Both the position numbers and the translations under genes were made by a program. The notes under the pieces were generated by a model. That model saw nothing but the letters and a program-made list of their open reading frames with translations, ran no database searches and was not told the origin of the DNA. A stretch of 8,465 bases of DNA from Gammaproteobacteria bacterium. GTDB lineage: Bacteria; Pseudomonadota; Gammaproteobacteria; Coxiellales; Coxiellaceae. Below, piece after piece: positions 6,172 to 8,465 of the stretch. Every line of letters starts with the position of its first letter. Position 1 is the first letter of the stretch. The stretch is taken from positions 1-8,465 of the forward strand of contig JAJFJO010000340.1 in NCBI GenBank assembly GCA_021774015.1, given 5' to 3'.

Positions 6172-6934
6172 GGTACGAATAACAGATGTTATAAGCAGCA
6201 AAAGGCGAGTATCGCCTCTGATGCCAAACATTTTAAATGGCTTGATGGTTTTATTGGGGATTTGATGATTGATAAAGTTCATGTTGGGAGTTTGCAATCG
6301 TTTATCCAATCCAGAAAGAGACAGGGTGTTAAAACGAATACTATTAATTTATCTTTGGCTTGTGTGCGTCGAGTATTGAACTTGGCTGCCTCAGAGTGGA
6401 TTGATGATAACGGATTAACCTGGCTTCATGTGGCACCTAAAATTAAGTTGTTGCCGGTATGTGATGCTAGAAAACCGTGTGAAGAATCGTGAAGAACGCT
6501 TAGTGGTACTTAATGTTACAGCACAATCTATCATTGAGAATTTGCGAGGTGTTCATCCAGAATATATCTTTACTTTTCGTGGTCGACCTGTTTTGCACAT
6601 GAATAATACTGCGTGGAAGAGGGCGAGAAAAAAAGTGGGACTTGGTCTAGTGAGGGTGCACGATCTAAAGCATACATTTAGCAGGCGATTGCGGTCTGTG
6701 GGTGTTGGCTTTAAGGACCGTCAAGACTTGCTGGGTCATAAGTCGAATCGTATTACGACTCATTATTCAGCGGCTGAGCTTGATAAGCTCATTGAAGCTG
6801 CCAATAGAGTTTGTGAGCGCGGTAGGCAAGGTCCTGTGTTGACACTGTTAAGGCGCACTGATGAGCAGAAGAGAGCTGGGCTGGGTGTAACGGGGTCACA
6901 CAAAACTCGCACAACACCTCAGCAGAGAGAATGA
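6172..6934 (+). pseudogene. Tyrosine-recombinase (island/phage integrase) with internal deletion and frameshift
   Basis: Two frames give successive pieces of one integrase. The first (6172-6489) reads KASIASDAKHFKWLDGFIGD, then TNTINLSLACVRRVLNLAA and LLPVCDARKP: the core-binding domain. The second (from 6479) resumes with VKNREERLVVLN, FTFRGRPVLHMNNTAWKRAR, HDLKHTF, DRQDLLGHKSNRITTHYS: the end of the catalytic domain. His (6659), Lys in the usual Arg II position (6668), His of LGHKS (6737) and the nucleophile Tyr (6764) are present. Missing between DARKP and VKNREER is a block of about 60-75 residues that in this family carries the first catalytic Arg (CRDQEV region). The join at about 6477-6479 also shifts frame, so no active enzyme can be made. 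The N-terminus is eroded too: a TAG at 6169 precedes the readable part. It faces the 3' end of the tRNA-Asn gene 47 bases away, as expected for an element inserted there. Confidence 0.88.
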
Positions 6935-6943
6935 CTGCTGAGG
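6917..6943 (+). terminator. Perfect 9-bp hairpin spanning the integrase stop codon
   Basis: CCTCAGCAG (6917-6925) pairs exactly with CTGCTGAGG (6935-6943). The nine-base loop contains the TGA stop (6932-6934). No T run follows directly (a TTTTAATTG comes about 23 bases later), so termination is only one reading; it could also be a protein-binding site near the attachment site. Confidence 0.35.
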
Positions 6944-6981
6944 CATGGGTGATGTAACTGATTGGTTTTAATTGAAAAATC

Positions 6982-7056
<75 letters not shown>

Positions 7057-7072
7057 ATATAGTGGGATGGCT

Positions 7073-7101
7073 ATAGTAATCAGCTAGGGGTTCTCGGTCA
7101 A
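7073..7101 (-). promoter_or_regulatory. Sigma-70 promoter of tRNA-Asn
   Basis: On the minus strand TTGACC (7096-7101) and TACTAT (7073-7078) are separated by exactly 17 bases. The -10 box ends 16 bases before the mature tRNA, which fits a short 5' leader removed by RNase P. Confidence 0.75.
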
Positions 7102-7136
7102 TACTTAAGAGCTAATTTTCAGCGTTATGAGTAAAT

Positions 7137-7178
7137 TACTGCCAGGCTATTGTCAAATAAATCAACAACCTGGCAGTA
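7137..7178 (-). terminator. Hairpin terminator of the aspartate aminotransferase gene
   Basis: A perfect 10-bp inverted repeat, TACTGCCAGG (7137-7146) with CCTGGCAGTA (7169-7178), lies 16 bases beyond the stop codon. The loop is 22 bases. In the direction of transcription the stem is followed by ATTTACTC, a modest T content, so it may act as a weak terminator or as a 3' end stabiliser. Confidence 0.6.
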
Positions 7179-7193
7179 TTTAGAAGTTCGCGA

Positions 7194-8393
7194 TCAATCT
7201 TTGAACAAATCCTTGAGACGACTCAGTGCAGATTCAAGATTCTCCATGCTCGTCGCGCAAGAAATACGAATATAACCTGGAGTACCAAAGGCCGTGCCTG
7301 GCACTGTGGCAACATTGGCTTTCCCTAATACCAAATCAGCAAATGCGACATCGTTTTCAATACCGTAACGCTGCATAACACCTTCGATGTTAGGGTAGAG
7401 ATAAAAGGTGCCATCAGAAGTGCTGCATTCGATACCATCAATGCTATTTAGTCCTGCTAACATCATATCATGACGTTCTTTATAGGCATTCAGCATAGGT
7501 GTGAAAAAACTGCGATCTGCGTTCAGTGCAGCAACGGCAGCATATTGTGTGATGGAGCTGCAGCAAGATGTGCTTTGCGACTGGATTTTTTTCATGCCAC
7601 CAATGATATTGGCAGGCCCGGCCGCATAACCTAAGCGCCAACCAGTCATCGCATGGGCTTTAGAGACACCATTAATTATTACGGTTTGATCAGTTAATTC
7701 AGGACATACATTTAAGATGCTTACGTATTTATCCATGCCCCATAAAATGTATTCATAAATATCATCGCTAGCAATAATAATGTTCGGGTGTTTCTTTAGG
7801 ACGTCGCCTAACGCTTTTAACTCATCAGCGGTATACGCCATTCCTGATGGATTGCTGGGGCTATTTAAAAATAACAAGCGTGTTTTGCTTGTAATAGCTT
7901 GTTGCAATTGCTCTGGGCTAATTTTAAAATTTTGCTTAATGTCTGTGCCTATAATAACGGGAGTACCACCAGCCAACTGTACTATGGCAGGATAAGAGAC
8001 CCAATAGGGGGCAGGGATGATTGCTTCATCACCATCATTTAAAACAACCTGGGCTAGATTAAACAGCGCTTGTTTAGCACCGCTAGTAGCGATCACTTGG
8101 TTGGGCTCATAGCTGAGGTTGTTGTCTTTTTTGAGCTTATTAATAATGGCTTGTTTTAGCTCAGGAATACCATCAGCAGCTGTGTAACGTGTTTTATTGT
8201 TATTGATAGCGTCAATCGCAGCTTGTTTAACAAAATCAGGCGTGTCAAAATCGGGCTCGCCGACGGTGAGATTGATTACGTCTTTGCCTTGAGCCTTGAG
8301 CTCGCTAGCTTTGGCATTCAGCGCCATGGTGGCAGATGGTTTTACTTGAGTGACTCGGTTGGAGAGTGTGTGATTAGATACTTGCGTGTTCAT
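7194..8393 (-). CDS. aspC: Aspartate aminotransferase, PLP-dependent class I (subgroup I-gamma type)
   Basis: This 399-residue enzyme exchanges the amino group between aspartate and 2-oxoglutarate, giving oxaloacetate and glutamate in the cytoplasm. Some members of this subgroup also transaminate prephenate in aromatic amino-acid synthesis. Full family length with all landmarks: VKPSATMALNAKA near the N-terminus, GEPDFDTP (45-52), YTAADG (70-75), SGAKQALFNL (104-113, phosphate side of PLP), the stacking Trp131 in APYWVSYP, NSPSNPSG with Asn181, SDDIY with Asp210 and Tyr213, the PLP-binding Lys245 in GVSKAHAMTGWRLGYAAGP, Arg253, and the substrate-carboxylate Arg376 in GYIRIS. The variant SDDIY replaces the usual SDEIY. 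The ATG is preceded by GAGGA at good spacing. It has its own promoter and 3' hairpin, so it is probably monocistronic. It belongs to the core genome beyond the tRNA. Substrate preference cannot be settled by reading alone. Confidence 0.95.
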   Translation of the reverse strand: MNTQVSNHTLSNRVTQVKPSATMALNAKASELKAQGKDVINLTVGEPDFDTPDFVKQAAIDAINNNKTRYTAADGIPELKQAIINKLKKDNNLSYEPNQVIATSGAKQALFNLAQVVLNDGDEAIIPAPYWVSYPAIVQLAGGTPVIIGTDIKQNFKISPEQLQQAITSKTRLLFLNSPSNPSGMAYTADELKALGDVLKKHPNIIIASDDIYEYILWGMDKYVSILNVCPELTDQTVIINGVSKAHAMTGWRLGYAAGPANIIGGMKKIQSQSTSCCSSITQYAAVAALNADRSFFTPMLNAYKERHDMMLAGLNSIDGIECSTSDGTFYLYPNIEGVMQRYGIENDVAFADLVLGKANVATVPGTAFGTPGYIRISCATSMENLESALSRLKDLFKD

Positions 8394-8422
8394 GTCTCTA
8401 TCCTCTTGGCTAATAAGCGGGC

Positions 8423-8451
8423 ATTATAAGACTTTTGATCGCTTTCGTCAC
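8423..8451 (-). promoter_or_regulatory. Sigma-70 promoter of the aminotransferase gene
   Basis: On the minus strand GTGACG (8446-8451, four of six matches to TTGACA) and a perfect TATAAT (8423-8428) are separated by 17 bases. The start of transcription would fall about 22-25 bases before the ATG, leaving a short leader with the GAGGA ribosome binding site. Confidence 0.75.
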
Positions 8452-8465
8452 TGTGTATTTGTCTT

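Noticed and set aside
7780..7995. Plus-strand frames within and upstream of the aminotransferase gene (7780-7995 and 8223-8429)
   Set aside because: They are antisense to a complete, highly conserved enzyme gene or overlap its promoter, and have no family resemblance.

Overview
The window looks like a stretch of a gammaproteobacterial chromosome, probably a host-associated Legionellales/Coxiella-like lineage. That placement is an inference from four things: an AT-rich composition, a subgroup I-gamma aspartate aminotransferase, a CsrA paralogue apart from the usual housekeeping context, and a STAND (NACHT-type) protein with a very long HEAT array. No species can be named from the sequence alone.

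Layout, left to right. Positions 1-3714 hold the 3' part of one large plus-strand gene that enters from outside the window. Its first visible residues (FTHLTFIEFLAAEHLAEGF, then RYEVIWWFVAGKL) have the form of the segment that follows the NTPase core in NACHT/STAND proteins. About 19 tandem HEAT-type repeats of about 38 residues follow, then an Ala/Thr-rich C-terminal region I cannot assign. An A-tract/T-tract hairpin at 3721-3751 ends it. Positions 3752-4905 are largely non-coding: an inverted-repeat-rich block with a near-open minus-strand frame (3742-3993), an extended -10 promoter, a three-stop relic of an integrase-type transposase N-terminus (about 4118-4288), and two neighbouring hairpins (4617-4701). 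A small CsrA-family gene lies at 4906-5115, with a GGA-containing Shine-Dalgarno against its ATG. After an AT-rich gap comes a plausible 49-residue membrane or secreted peptide gene (5583-5732). Next is decayed sequence, then a tyrosine-recombinase (phage/island integrase) pseudogene at 6172-6934. It has lost an internal block including the first catalytic Arg, and the reading frame shifts at the junction. It runs toward the 3' end of a minus-strand tRNA-Asn(GTT) gene at 6982-7056, the classical arrangement of an element inserted at a tRNA. Beyond the tRNA is ordinary core genome: an aspartate aminotransferase gene on the minus strand with a good promoter and a hairpin terminator.

Interpretation. 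The left 6.9 kb reads as the integrase-proximal end of a degraded genomic island at tRNA-Asn. The integrase and transposase are dead, and the two intact recognisable genes are the STAND/HEAT protein and the CsrA paralogue. STAND NTPases with repeat sensors are known in bacteria as antiphage or signalling proteins, and extra CsrA copies are known on mobile elements of Legionella and relatives. A joint function for these two genes is speculation. The transition to core genome is sharp at the tRNA.
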